Assembly (NCBI GenBank): GCA_964468345.1 | Contig: CAYXVZ010000013.1 | Span: 41,628-105,627 of the forward strand | Source: DALYLB01 sp964468345 | GTDB taxonomy: Bacteria > Acidobacteriota > Blastocatellia > RBC074 | Length of the DNA stretch: 64,000 nucleotides | Direction: 5' to 3' | Part shown: piece by piece, positions 14,026 through 22,345 of the stretch | How the letters are laid out: the number at the start of each line of letters is the position of its first letter | Numbering within the stretch: the first letter of the stretch is position 1 | Made by a program: the position numbers and the translations under genes | The notes under the pieces: model-generated | What the model saw: only the letters and a program-made list of their open reading frames with translations | The model's database searches: none | What the model was told of the DNA's origin: nothing

Positions 14026-14370
14026 ATGCCGCGTTTCCCGAAGCTAATGCTGGCCAGTATTGGCAATGGAGGACTTGAAGAGATTTTTCAGCGCGTGCTT
14101 GGCGATGTTGTTGAAAACATTGCTGACGGAAATACCGATCCGACAAAGCCGCGTGAAATAACGATCAAGCTCAAAATCGTGCCGGAATCAAAGCGAAAGC
14201 AGGCGAACGTTCAGTATTCCGTCGCCGCCAAGTTGGTCAGCATTCAAACCCAATCAACCAATATCTATCTTGCCAAAGGCCCTGGCGGCGAGATTGAAGT
14301 ATCTGAAATCAACCCGGCTCAACCGGAATTGTTTTCAGTTATAAAGAAGGAGGAATCCGCCAATGGCTGA
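14026..14370 (+). CDS. Phage 'replication terminator protein' family, 114 aa
   Basis: The stretch VLGDVVENIADGNTDPTKPRE followed by ITIKLKIVP is characteristic of a phage family often annotated as replication terminator protein, about 110-120 aa, usually next to a DUF2303 gene, as here. The annotation is historical and the real function unproven; it may be an early replication or recombination accessory protein. It overlaps the next start by 8 nt. Confidence 0.6.
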   Translation: MPRFPKLMLASIGNGGLEEIFQRVLGDVVENIADGNTDPTKPREITIKLKIVPESKRKQANVQYSVAAKLVSIQTQSTNIYLAKGPGGEIEVSEINPAQPELFSVIKKEESANG

Positions 14371-15087
14371 AATATCCGAACAGCTTATCGAAACGATTCA
14401 GGAAGCGGTCAAACCGGTCACGATTGAAGTCGATGGGAAGCCCTACCTGTCTCATAACGTATTTTTGCCGCCGCCGGAAGTCATGCCCGGCGCCATTTCC
14501 GTCAAGACCCTGGCCGCTCTGATTGACTTCATTGCCTCTGCCGACAAGGAAGAGTTGGCGAAGTTTCGTGCGGTTCAGGTTGTTGATTATAAATCCGTCG
14601 ACCTTCTGGGGCATCTTGAAGGGCGAGGAAATCAGCGACCTACATACCTCAAGGCGGTGATCCCGTATTTGAGTACTTACCAGGGCGGTAAGTGGCTTGA
14701 TCAGGAATCATTCATCATCTGGTTGCAGTCTGATTTTGTGCAGGATGAGACGGCTCGAAAGCTCCTCAAACTCGCCGGCAACATTGTCAGTGAGGCCGTT
14801 CAAACATCGAAGGATGATGGCGTCACGCAAACCGTAATGGCCAAAAGGGCGTTGTGCTTGTCGATCAGGAAGAACTGCCCAACCCCGTGGAACTTCAGCC
14901 ATTCCGGACCTTCCCTGAAATTGAACAACCAAAAGTGAGATTTGTTTTTCGTGTTGATTGTCAGCCGGGACAGGCTCCCAAGCTTAGCCTGACCGAAACG
15001 TCTGACATACGCTGGATGTCGGAAACTGCCGCGCGCGTGAAGGCCTTTCTCGCGAAATCAATCAAAGACGTTCCAGTGCTCGGCTAG
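14363..15087 (+). pseudogene. DUF2303 (YfdQ-like) protein, frameshifted
   Basis: Two reading frames together make one DUF2303 protein. The first (14363 to about 14850) gives MAEISEQLIETIQEAVK through DDGVTQTVMAKR. The second continues as GVVLVDQEELPNPVELQPF, then RTFPEIEQPKVRFVFRV, to 15087. PNPVELQPFRTF and QP.xFVFR are the hallmark strings of DUF2303. The join is at 14841-14850 within an AAAAGGG run; one missing base would explain it. It may be a sequencing slip, a real mutation or (less likely) a -1 frameshift site. As read, the first frame ends at 14938 with 40 foreign residues. Confidence 0.7.
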
Positions 15088-15098
15088 TCAGAAACTGG

Positions 15099-15225
15099 CT
15101 CCCAACAACTGAACTGGCTGGGAGTGAGTTTGGCCAGCAAAGGGCGAGCGCCCGAACTGAATGGAAAAGCAGGCTGGCCAGAACGAGAGTAGCGAAGGTT
15201 ATACATCGGTGACTTCGCTACTCTC
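15099..15225. other. Three hairpins in the gap before 15248
   Basis: CTCCCA/TGGGAG (15099-15104, 15119-15124); TGGCCAG/CTGGCCA (15131-15137, 15174-15180) enclosing a GGGCG-AG-CGCCC hairpin; and GAGAGTAGCGAAG/CTTCGCTACTCTC, a perfect 13-bp stem (15185-15197, 15213-15225). The last is 22 nt before the start codon and just ahead of the ribosome site. No T tract follows any of them. Confidence 0.6.
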
Positions 15226-15247
15226 TAAACAGGAGAAGGAGCAGGTC

Positions 15248-15982
15248 ATGAGCAATGAAAACGAAAACCCTGTGGATTTACTACTTCGGTCGATTACGGT
15301 GCAAAGCGCAATCTTAACCGAGATCAGCCGAAGCCTGGCCGTAATCGCCGGCAGTATGGCAATTGCGCCGGATATCCGCGTTCCGATTGAGACGTATGTG
15401 GGCTTTGATTGGGAATCCATCGGGGCGAAGGTCCTGCGCAACGATAAAGACGGCGCTTCAGTCGTCGAATGGAATGGCAAGCACTTCAAGCGCCGGGCGC
15501 CGGATAACAAATTTGAGCCCTGCATCTGGTTCTCCCGATGTTCGGGGAAGGATGAGGCCGGAAACAATAAATACGACGTATTGATCAGCTTCGAGCAGAT
15601 CAAGGACGACGTCGATCCAATTGGCGAGAAAGCCCGCAAGTTGATAGGCCAAGCTGGCGCTCAGCGCGCGCAGGCTCCGAATCCGCCGCCTGTATCTGCG
15701 CCGCCTCCGCCACCTCCACCGCCTCCTGTTAAACAACCGGCGGCAAGCGAAGAAGATCTGGACAAGCTGGCGCAGCGCATTGTCGCGAACGATGCGGTCG
15801 ATAAGGACGGAAGCGCTTACCGCGTGATGGTCGATCCGCGCACCGTGCATACGGTCTCGAGGCCGGGACAACGCTTGGTTTGTACCTGTGATCGGCATAA
15901 GGCCAATCCGGAAACTCGCTGCGAACATATCCGCGCAGTATCGCTCTGGTATCAGAATCAAAAAAGTAAGGCATCTGCATAG
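15248..15982 (+). CDS. SWIM-type zinc-finger protein with proline linker, 244 aa
   Basis: MSNENENPVDLLLRS is chosen as start because AGGAG precedes ATG 15248. The N-terminal half (residues 60-130) is a compact domain with WFSRCSGKDEAGNNKYDVL; then comes a nine-proline run (about 155-165), a helix, and a C-terminal SWIM-like signature RLVCTCDRHKANPETRCEHI (CxC then CxH) near residues 210-230. SWIM domains bind nucleic acid or proteins; position between DUF2303 and SSB suggests a replication/recombination role. Confidence 0.65.
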   Translation: MSNENENPVDLLLRSITVQSAILTEISRSLAVIAGSMAIAPDIRVPIETYVGFDWESIGAKVLRNDKDGASVVEWNGKHFKRRAPDNKFEPCIWFSRCSGKDEAGNNKYDVLISFEQIKDDVDPIGEKARKLIGQAGAQRAQAPNPPPVSAPPPPPPPPPVKQPAASEEDLDKLAQRIVANDAVDKDGSAYRVMVDPRTVHTVSRPGQRLVCTCDRHKANPETRCEHIRAVSLWYQNQKSKASA

Positions 15983-15993
15983 CCATAGAGGTT

Positions 15994-16074
15994 GTTCCCG
16001 TGTCTAGGGGGAGGACGGGAACATCGGCGGGCCGGCGAAGCTGGTTGATCGCGATGGGGATGGCTTCGCCGGCC
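15994..16074. other. Two hairpins in the gap 15983-16110
   Basis: GTTCCCGT/ACGGGAAC (15994-16001, 16015-16022) and GGCCGGCGAAGC/GCTTCGCCGGCC (16030-16041, 16063-16074), both perfect. They are followed by CTTACCCAAATAAACG rather than a T tract. Confidence 0.55.
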
Positions 16075-16110
16075 TTACCCAAATAAACGACTCAGCGAGA
16101 AGGAGGGAGA

Positions 16111-16395
16111 ATGTTTAGAAGGAGAAGGCCACGGCAGGAAGTTGGAGCCGAAGCAGCTCAATCATTGATTCAAGCGTTCCTGTCGGGCGGCGACGTTAAG
16201 CAAGCCGCAGCGACGGCTGCACAAAAGGCTCAGGATGAAGCGGAGCCTGAAGTCCCGTTTGGTCGCTTTACCGGCGCGCGTCATACGCGAACCACGCGCT
16301 CAAGCGGTCGGACGGTAAGGACACGGCACACGGGGAATGCCACGGTGTATTCATCGAGTAGAAAGCCCGAACAACGCTTCATTACCCCACGATAA
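16111..16395 (+). CDS. Small basic protein, 94 aa
   Basis: Starts MFRRRRPRQEVGAEAAQS behind an excellent AAGGAGGGAG site. It has a helical first half (AAQSLIQAFLSGGDVKQAA) and an Arg/Thr/Ser-rich second half typical of nucleic-acid-binding tails. No family recognised. Confidence 0.65.
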   Translation: MFRRRRPRQEVGAEAAQSLIQAFLSGGDVKQAAATAAQKAQDEAEPEVPFGRFTGARHTRTTRSSGRTVRTRHTGNATVYSSSRKPEQRFITPR

Positions 16396-16422
16396 CATCA
16401 GAAAGTGAAGAGCGGAGAATTC

Positions 16423-17061
16423 ATGGAGTATGTAGTACCGGTAGATTCAAGATTGACAATTCTAGGACCTGCAAAAGGGAAAGAGTCACGCCCCTATGTG
16501 CTGGTTCGTTGCTCATGCGGAAAAGAAAAGATCTATCGGGCAGACAGCGTGAAAAAGGGCAAGATCAAATCTTGTGGCTGCCTGATGATTGAAAAGTCAA
16601 CGGAGCGGGCAATCAGCAGGACGAAACATGGCCACGCTAGGCTTTTCCGAACATCCACCTATTTAACTTGGCGATCAATGATAAACCGCTGTCAAGATAC
16701 GTCGAAAGATCATTGTCGAGACTACGCCGCAAAGGGAATTGCGGTCTGCGAGAGATGGAAATCATTCGAAAACTTTTTAGCAGACATGGGCGAACGGCCC
16801 AAGGATCACACGTTAGATCGGATCGACTCTTCAAAGGGATACGAGCCAAGTAACTGTCGATGGGCAACCAAGAAAGAGCAGTCGCGAAATAGATCCTGCA
16901 CAAGATGGATTGAATACGATGGGCGCAGGCAGACGTTAACAGATTGGGCGCGCGAAATCGGCATGTCTGTTACAGGGCTAATGGGCCGGTTGGACGGCGG
17001 GATGCCGCCAGAGATTGCCTTAACAAAGAAATCTCGGAAAGGAAGAAATGCCAAGTTTTAA
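16423..17061 (+). CDS. HNH endonuclease (homing type), 212 aa
   Basis: An N-terminal zinc/AP2-like unit (VRCSCGKEKIYRADSVKKG, CGC near residue 47) precedes an HNH region: CERWKSFENFLADMGERP, TLDRIDSSKGYEPSNCRWAT (about 120-150) and a helical end with a nuclease-associated modular repeat (TLTDWAREIGMS). This is the common layout of freestanding phage homing endonucleases. The start ATG 16423 follows GGAG; it overlaps the SSB gene by 14 nt. Base use is AT-richer than its neighbours, consistent with mobile insertion. Confidence 0.75.
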   Translation: MEYVVPVDSRLTILGPAKGKESRPYVLVRCSCGKEKIYRADSVKKGKIKSCGCLMIEKSTERAISRTKHGHARLFRTSTYLTWRSMINRCQDTSKDHCRDYAAKGIAVCERWKSFENFLADMGERPKDHTLDRIDSSKGYEPSNCRWATKKEQSRNRSCTRWIEYDGRRQTLTDWAREIGMSVTGLMGRLDGGMPPEIALTKKSRKGRNAKF

Positions 17062-17491
17062 CAAAATTATCATTGTTGGTTACTTAGGAGCAGATCCACA
17101 GATTCGCTACACGTCACAGGGGCAGGCTGTGTGCAACTTCTCCATCGCGACGACGGAACGGAAGAAGGACAACACAGGCGAATTTCAGGACCTGACCACG
17201 TGGTTCAAAATCACTCTTTGGGGCCGGCAAGCCGAAGTCGCCAACCAATATCTCTCGAAGGGCAAGCAAGTCTACATCGAAGGGCGTCTGCGTCAGACCG
17301 AATACACTGACCGGGAAGGGATGAAGCGGACCACACTGGAAGTGAATGCGACGGATATTCAGTTCCTGGGTTCGCGCGGCGAAGGGCAGGGCGGCGGATC
17401 GGCTGCCGGCTCCGGCGGTGGCGGTCAGCAAGGCGGCGCGGCCGATGAAGGCGATTACAGCGGTCCAACCGATTCCGATATTCCGTTTTAA
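17048..17491 (+). CDS. ssb: Single-stranded DNA-binding protein, 147 aa
   Basis: The OB-fold region spans residues 1-110 (MPSFNKIIIVGYLGADPQIR, WFKITLWGRQAEVANQYLSKG, YIEGRLRQTEY). A Gly/Gln-rich linker leads to the acidic C-terminal tip DSDIPF, the motif that recruits replication proteins. Length and order match bacterial and phage SSBs. It coats ssDNA during phage replication; it is followed by the primase/helicase. Confidence 0.92.
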   Translation: MPSFNKIIIVGYLGADPQIRYTSQGQAVCNFSIATTERKKDNTGEFQDLTTWFKITLWGRQAEVANQYLSKGKQVYIEGRLRQTEYTDREGMKRTTLEVNATDIQFLGSRGEGQGGGSAAGSGGGGQQGGAADEGDYSGPTDSDIPF

Positions 17492-17523
17492 GTTTGACGC
17501 ACCAGTGGCTGAACGCGTCAAAA

Positions 17524-17580
17524 CGGGCGTAGAACCGGCAAGATTGTCACCGCGACATAAGACTTGCTGGGCTACGCCCG
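17524..17580. other. Long hairpin between ssb and primase genes
   Basis: CGGGCGTAG (17524-17532) pairs with CTACGCCCG (17572-17580), and the inner CCGGCAAG/CTTGCTGG arm extends the stem with one G-T pair. The whole 57-nt element forms a single long stem-loop in the 120-bp gap. No T tract follows. Confidence 0.55.
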
Positions 17581-17611
17581 AATCCACATCACCCTCACAC
17601 CGGCATCTCCA

Positions 17612-20260
17612 ATGACAACGCAGGTAGACAAAGCAGAAAATCAGGCGCTGAAAAAGCCATCGGCAATTATGCCGGATCTTGAAAGCGTGCCGGAGTACCT
17701 TCGAAAGTTTCCGCATTGGATTCTGTGGCGATATGACCTTGTGGAAGGGAAGTATCGGAAGGTCCCCTACTGTCCCTACTCTCAGTTCAAAGCGAAAACC
17801 AATAACAAGAATTCCTGGAGCGCGTTCTCTTACGCTCGAAACGCTTACGAGTCGAACCGAACGAAATACGATGGCGTCGCCATTGTCGCATCCTCGGATG
17901 ATGACCTCGTACTGATTGACCTGGATCATCACCTGGAGCACAACGAAGAGACAGGCGAATTCATTCTCACCACGTTCGCGGCCGAGATAATTGAATCCTT
18001 CGATTCATACACAGAGATATCACCCTCGCAGACGGGCATACACATCATCATCCGCGGGAAGCTGCCGGAGAATATTCGCCATAAAGTTGCTGAGCTCGGT
18101 TTAGAGGTTTACGACACAGGGCGTTCCCTGGCGATCACCGGCCGCATCTGGGATAAGGTATCTGACGTGATGGAACGTCAGGATGCGCTTGACCGCCTCA
18201 TTGAAAAGCATCTCAAGAAAGAGATTATCGAAAAGAAATACCCCGTCGAGCGTCTGGAAAAGCTTTCCGGCACGCCGGATGAAGTTTTGAAAAAGGCGTT
18301 CGCCTCGAACAATGGCGGATCGATCGAGCGGCTTTACCACGGCGATACAAGCGACTACGGCGGCGATGATTCGAACGCCGACATGGCATTTTGCGGAAAG
18401 ATGGCATTCTGGGTCGGTGGCGATGCCGTGATGCTTGATCGAATCTTCAGATCATCCCGCCTGATGCGGGACAAGTGGGATAAGGTTCATTACGCCGATG
18501 GCCGCACATATGGCGAGGTCACAATCGCGCGCGCTATTTCCTCATGCCGGCAATTCTATCAGTGGAGCAAACCCGCCCGGGATCTCGTCAGACCGGCAGG
18601 CGTGGCCAAGTCTCGGCCCGTCGAGCCTCCGGCGCCAGCCGATGAATTGCCGCCAGAACCTGATTGGTTTGCATCGAATTTTATTGCGGGGGATGAGCCA
18701 GTTGCAGAGGGCGGCTATGTCTCGAAATGGGCGGAGCCTATTCCTCTCGATGAAAAGCCGCTGCCTCAATTTCCCGTGCATCTCCTGCCCGAATACATGC
18801 GGCAATACGTTTCGGAGCTCTCCAACACGACACAGACACCAGTAGACCTTGCGGCGTCGCTTGTGCTCGGCGCCATTGCCGGCGCTGCGCACGGGAAGGT
18901 GATCATCAATGTGAAGCCTGGCTGGTGGGAGCATTTCACCCTTTACACGCTCGCCGTGATGGTATCGGGCTCGCGAAAAACGGCCGTGTTTCGATCGATC
19001 ATGAGGCCGTTTGTGCAGCGTGAAATGTATTTGGCCGAAACCGAAAAGCCGATTGTTGACCGGAACGCGAAGCGAAAGAAGGTTCTGGAAGGTCAATACG
19101 CCAAGATCGTCGAAAAGCTCCAAAATCCAAAGGATGACAAAGAGCGTCAGGAACTGGAGCGGCAGCTTGGAAACGTTGAGAAAGAAATGGCTGGGATTAC
19201 GAAGCTGCATATATCAAGGCTCCTGGCCGAAAACATCACAACGGAACGGCTGATGTCCGTTCTCGCACGACATGACGAACGCCTGACGATCTCCGCGCCA
19301 GAAGGGGGCGTGTTTAAACTTATTGCCGGCCTGTATAGCGGAAACAAGTCTTCTGATATCGACATCTGGCTTAAAGCATATGACGCCGAATGGATGCGCC
19401 TCGATCGGCAGGACCAGGAGCGAACGGTTGCACTCCATCGGCCATCCCTGGCGATGATTCTATCTGTCCAGCCGCAGGTGATCGAGGATCTGGCCAAAGA
19501 GCCTCAATTTCTTGGCCGTGGGCTAGTGCAAAGATTCCTGTTTTCATTCCCGCCGGATAACCTGGGTTATCGAGAAGTTGAGAATATTCCTGACATCAAT
19601 CCAGCCACATACGAGAAATACCGAGTCTCCATGCGCAAGCTTTTGGAGATGGAGATGGGCCGCGATGGTCGGAACCACGCGGAGCCCACCAAGGTCAGTT
19701 TCTCGCCGAACGCACAAAAGAAGATCACCGAATACCAAAAGGCCAACGAAATGCTATTGCGCGATAAGAACGTGCCGCCGGCGCTGCGCGAATGGCGCTC
19801 AAAGCAGCCGGGGAAGGTGGCGCGGATCGCGGTTGCGCTCCATCTGGCGGAGCACGTCGACGCGTCGCAATACGGCCTGGGCTTCGCTGTGAGTGAAGAG
19901 ACAGTGAACGCGGCCATTGAGATGGGGAGGTACTTCGAAGAGCAGGTGGAGGCCGCTTTCCGGATTATGGCGGCCGATGAGGATCGAGTGGGCGCGAAAG
20001 TGATTCTTGACTGGATCCGCCGGGAAGAGAGGCGAAGTTTCACACAGCGTGAGCTCCTGCGCGGATGCGGCCGGAGTTTCAAGAAGGTGGCCGATATGAC
20101 CGGCCCGCTGACCTTCCTTGGTCACTATGGCTACGTGGTCGAGGTTGGATCAGGTGGCAGCGATCGAATGGTGAAGCGCTCCACAACCAAGGCCTGGGAA
20201 GTGAATCCGCTGTGGCTTGAAAAGATCGTCAACAGTGTCAAGGAAGGCGAAGACCGGTAA
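17612..20260 (+). CDS. Primase-polymerase/DUF3987 helicase fusion, 882 aa
   Basis: Residues about 20-200 carry the pattern of NrS-1-type primase-polymerase N-termini: YLRKFPHWILWRYDL, KVPYCPYS, LIDLDHHLEHNEETG (acidic metal site), TEISPSQTGIHIIIRGK and VYDTGRSLAITG. Residues about 380-800 match DUF3987, with a P-loop-like SGSRKTA and conserved blocks LAVMVSGS, APEGGVFKLIAGLYSG and GRGLVQRFLFSFP. It should prime and unwind phage DNA. The ATG at 17612 lacks a good ribosome site; ATG 17669 is an alternative. Confidence 0.75.
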   Translation: MTTQVDKAENQALKKPSAIMPDLESVPEYLRKFPHWILWRYDLVEGKYRKVPYCPYSQFKAKTNNKNSWSAFSYARNAYESNRTKYDGVAIVASSDDDLVLIDLDHHLEHNEETGEFILTTFAAEIIESFDSYTEISPSQTGIHIIIRGKLPENIRHKVAELGLEVYDTGRSLAITGRIWDKVSDVMERQDALDRLIEKHLKKEIIEKKYPVERLEKLSGTPDEVLKKAFASNNGGSIERLYHGDTSDYGGDDSNADMAFCGKMAFWVGGDAVMLDRIFRSSRLMRDKWDKVHYADGRTYGEVTIARAISSCRQFYQWSKPARDLVRPAGVAKSRPVEPPAPADELPPEPDWFASNFIAGDEPVAEGGYVSKWAEPIPLDEKPLPQFPVHLLPEYMRQYVSELSNTTQTPVDLAASLVLGAIAGAAHGKVIINVKPGWWEHFTLYTLAVMVSGSRKTAVFRSIMRPFVQREMYLAETEKPIVDRNAKRKKVLEGQYAKIVEKLQNPKDDKERQELERQLGNVEKEMAGITKLHISRLLAENITTERLMSVLARHDERLTISAPEGGVFKLIAGLYSGNKSSDIDIWLKAYDAEWMRLDRQDQERTVALHRPSLAMILSVQPQVIEDLAKEPQFLGRGLVQRFLFSFPPDNLGYREVENIPDINPATYEKYRVSMRKLLEMEMGRDGRNHAEPTKVSFSPNAQKKITEYQKANEMLLRDKNVPPALREWRSKQPGKVARIAVALHLAEHVDASQYGLGFAVSEETVNAAIEMGRYFEEQVEAAFRIMAADEDRVGAKVILDWIRREERRSFTQRELLRGCGRSFKKVADMTGPLTFLGHYGYVVEVGSGGSDRMVKRSTTKAWEVNPLWLEKIVNSVKEGEDR

Positions 20261-20821
20261 CTATATGCATATCTACAGCTTGCGAAAAGCGTCAAAGAGA
20301 ACGGTGACAGTTATATTCTTTGTGCTCATAGGTTTAGATGAAATGTCGGCAATTTTGGGCGCACTGGCTTACCTGAAACATCTACTGTCTACAGTGTCTA
20401 GTAGGCCGATGTCTTTTAACCTCTTTGCTATCTACGGTTTAGCTGGTATGTCAAGCTGGACGTTGACACATAAAGCTAGTGCGCTCAGTCGCTTAGGCCG
20501 GATGTCAGCAAAAAACGAGATTGCAGCTACCCCAGCCGGAAAAGGGCGCGGACAAGAGAAAACTGGTTCGATCCTGAAAAGTGCTGACAGTTCTACCTAA
20601 GTCCTTTAAACAGTAGTAAATAACTGTCATCGCTAGACTTATAACTCCTTGAAAACAAAGGAGATAACTGTCTTGTGTCCTCGGGACATACACAATTTCA
20701 GGCGAGTGAACATGGTCCTATAAGGTTATTTTATTTATTTATTTATTTATTTATTTATAAATAAAGTACTTATAGGGAATTAAACACATAGGTAGATAGA
20801 TTAGTTAGAGGGAATTAAGAA
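20261..20821. other. 560-bp noncoding gap, replication-origin candidate
   Basis: No convincing gene occurs here. TGACAGTT/AACTGTCA motifs lie at 20305-20312, 20585-20592, 20622-20629, a near-copy at 20666-20673 and the inverted ACTGT-CT-ACAGT at 20384-20395. A CTCCTT/AAGGAG hairpin is at 20645-20663. An AT-only tract follows. Iterated motifs next to an AT-rich tract downstream of the replicase gene are the usual origin layout. Confidence 0.5.
20726..20763 (+). repeat. TTTA tandem repeat, AT-rich tract
   Basis: About eight TTTA (or TTAT) units run almost without interruption and end TATAAATAAAG. It is a low-complexity tract that would melt easily, in the origin candidate gap. Confidence 0.85.
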
Positions 20822-21358
20822 ATGAAAATACCTGAACTGGAACAATCTGAGACAGTACCTAATGTGTTGGATCTCAGGGTGAGGTTTGATGCCATCGACG
20901 GCCCGGAACGCCTCTACGGGGGCGCCCTGGAGGTTTTTGACCTGTTCGAGGCGGACACTTACCTGTGGGAGCTGGCCGCGTGGCGGATGATGCGCGAAGC
21001 CAACCGGGGCGTTGGTCATATGTGTTGGAGAAAAGCCATCGCGATCGAGCGCCGCGAATTGGCCTTTTATGCGCTCGCCTGCGATGTGTCGCCGGAGCGT
21101 TTGGCCAAGATCAAAGAATACCCCTGCCTTGCGCACGTGGCGCGCGTATACGGCGCTTTCCTGCCGGAAGGCGTGGGACCGTCCAAACTTGCCTGGGAAG
21201 CGCAGGAAGAGCAAATAGCGGCCGATGTCGTGCACGGGGAGCAGATCACGCCGGCCATGGCAAAGGGCCGCGTGCGACGTCAATACGCTGCGAAGAAGGC
21301 GGGGATTGTCACGCCATCAATACCGAAGGAGGCGGCGAATGCCAGACTCTTTGATTGA
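20822..21358 (+). CDS. Hypothetical protein, 178 aa
   Basis: MKIPELEQSETVPNVLDLRV onward, ATG after GAGGGA. Largely helical with conserved-looking aromatic positions (YLWELAAWRMMREANRG, KEYPCLAHVARVYGAFLPEG). The C-terminus is basic. No family recognised; it opens the second half of the early operon. Confidence 0.65.
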   Translation: MKIPELEQSETVPNVLDLRVRFDAIDGPERLYGGALEVFDLFEADTYLWELAAWRMMREANRGVGHMCWRKAIAIERRELAFYALACDVSPERLAKIKEYPCLAHVARVYGAFLPEGVGPSKLAWEAQEEQIAADVVHGEQITPAMAKGRVRRQYAAKKAGIVTPSIPKEAANARLFD

Positions 21359-21656
21359 TGTCGATGAAGCCTACCGGTATTTCGTCCTGGCGTGCGTCAG
21401 GATTCGCGAAGTATTCGCCGGCGCGATTGAGTTTGCTTTGAATGATGGCCTGGATGTCGATCGATTCGACGCCGGGCCGAACTGGAAAGTGTATCAGGCG
21501 AAGGCCGAAGACGCGGCCAAGGTCGGAGATTTCTATCGCACGGTGCTGCGCTGTGATGCGTGGGAAAAGAAGGTGCGTGGGGATCTTAGATTCTGGGTAA
21601 CTGAGGAACGCCGGCGGATCGGCCGGCCAGCGGTGGAGCAATCAAAGGCGGCGTGA
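21339..21656 (+). CDS. Hypothetical protein, 105 aa
   Basis: MPDSLIDVDEAYRYFVLAC; ATG 21339 is chosen for an AAGGAGG site and lies 20 nt inside the previous gene. Helical; the C-terminal part (DAWEKKVRGDLRFWVTEERRR) is basic. No known domain. Confidence 0.65.
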   Translation: MPDSLIDVDEAYRYFVLACVRIREVFAGAIEFALNDGLDVDRFDAGPNWKVYQAKAEDAAKVGDFYRTVLRCDAWEKKVRGDLRFWVTEERRRIGRPAVEQSKAA

Positions 21657-22126
21657 TGGCGTTACGAGTCAGCGAAGAGTGGTATCAGCAAAGACTCAAG
21701 AGGCGGGGCCAAGATCCGGCGCCAGCGAAGCCGCGGAAGCGATCGCAAAGCGGCAAGCGCGCGGACCTCGGCAATCGATATTTTCGCTCGGCCTGGGAAG
21801 CGAACGTAGCACGATATCTGAACTGGCTTGTCGCCAATGGCCAGTTGTTCAAGTGGGAGTATGAGCCGGACACATACTGGTTTGAGCACGTAAAGACGGG
21901 CTCGCGCTCGTATAAGCCGGATTTCAAGCTTTGGGACAATGAAGACAGTGCGCCCTATTACTGGGAAGTAAAGGGCTGGATGGATCAAAAGAGCCGAACG
22001 AAGCTCAAACGGATGGCAAGGTATTATCCCGACGTGAAGGTCTTCTTGATCTCGCGGCAGGAATATCACTCCATCGCGAACAAAGTAGGATCAATCATTG
22101 AGGGGTGGGAGATATGCCAAGAATGA
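21656..22126 (+). CDS. PDDEXK-type nuclease (DUF1064/VRR-like), 156 aa
   Basis: The central region RSAWEANVARYLNWL, FKWEYEPDTYWF, RSYKPDFKLW and YYWEVKGWMDQKSRTKLK shows the PD-(D/E)XK core: the acidic Asp in YKPDF (about residue 91) and the ExK of WEVKG (about 107-109). The fold is typical for phage Holliday-junction-type or DUF1064 nucleases. Its start overlaps the previous stop (TGATG). Confidence 0.8.
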   Translation: MALRVSEEWYQQRLKRRGQDPAPAKPRKRSQSGKRADLGNRYFRSAWEANVARYLNWLVANGQLFKWEYEPDTYWFEHVKTGSRSYKPDFKLWDNEDSAPYYWEVKGWMDQKSRTKLKRMARYYPDVKVFLISRQEYHSIANKVGSIIEGWEICQE

Positions 22127-22332
22127 CAATTGCTGAATTACGCGACGAAATTCATAAAGTCGAATGGGAATTCATAAACAACCAAATGACACGTGATGAT
22201 GAAAATCACTACAAGACAGTGATTGATTGGGCGTATGACTCGCAGGCGACGGCAACGGATATTGTGCCTTCCCATTTCTCTGAGACTGCGGTTTACCTTG
22301 TGGGTAAATACCAGAAAGCGAATGTGGCTTAA
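22114..22332 (+). CDS. Hypothetical protein, 72 aa
   Basis: MPRMTIAELRDEIHKVEWEF; a GGGAG site precedes ATG 22114, inside the end of the nuclease gene. Helical and acidic. It ends 13 nt before the methyltransferase start. No family recognised. Confidence 0.6.
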   Translation: MPRMTIAELRDEIHKVEWEFINNQMTRDDENHYKTVIDWAYDSQATATDIVPSHFSETAVYLVGKYQKANVA

Positions 22333-22345
22333 TCCGGAAAACGTT

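Noticed and set aside
14841..14850. Programmed -1 frameshift in DUF2303
   Set aside because: The run does not form a standard slippery heptamer in the zero frame, and no stimulatory structure is obvious; a missing base is more likely.
20217..20600. 127-codon plus frame spanning the primase end and the gap
   Set aside because: The first part overlaps the primase in another frame and the remainder runs through the iterated motifs; composition is not protein-like.
20726..20763. CRISPR-like repeat
   Set aside because: The TTTA units are contiguous without spacers, so it is a simple low-complexity tract. No CRISPR array was seen elsewhere.
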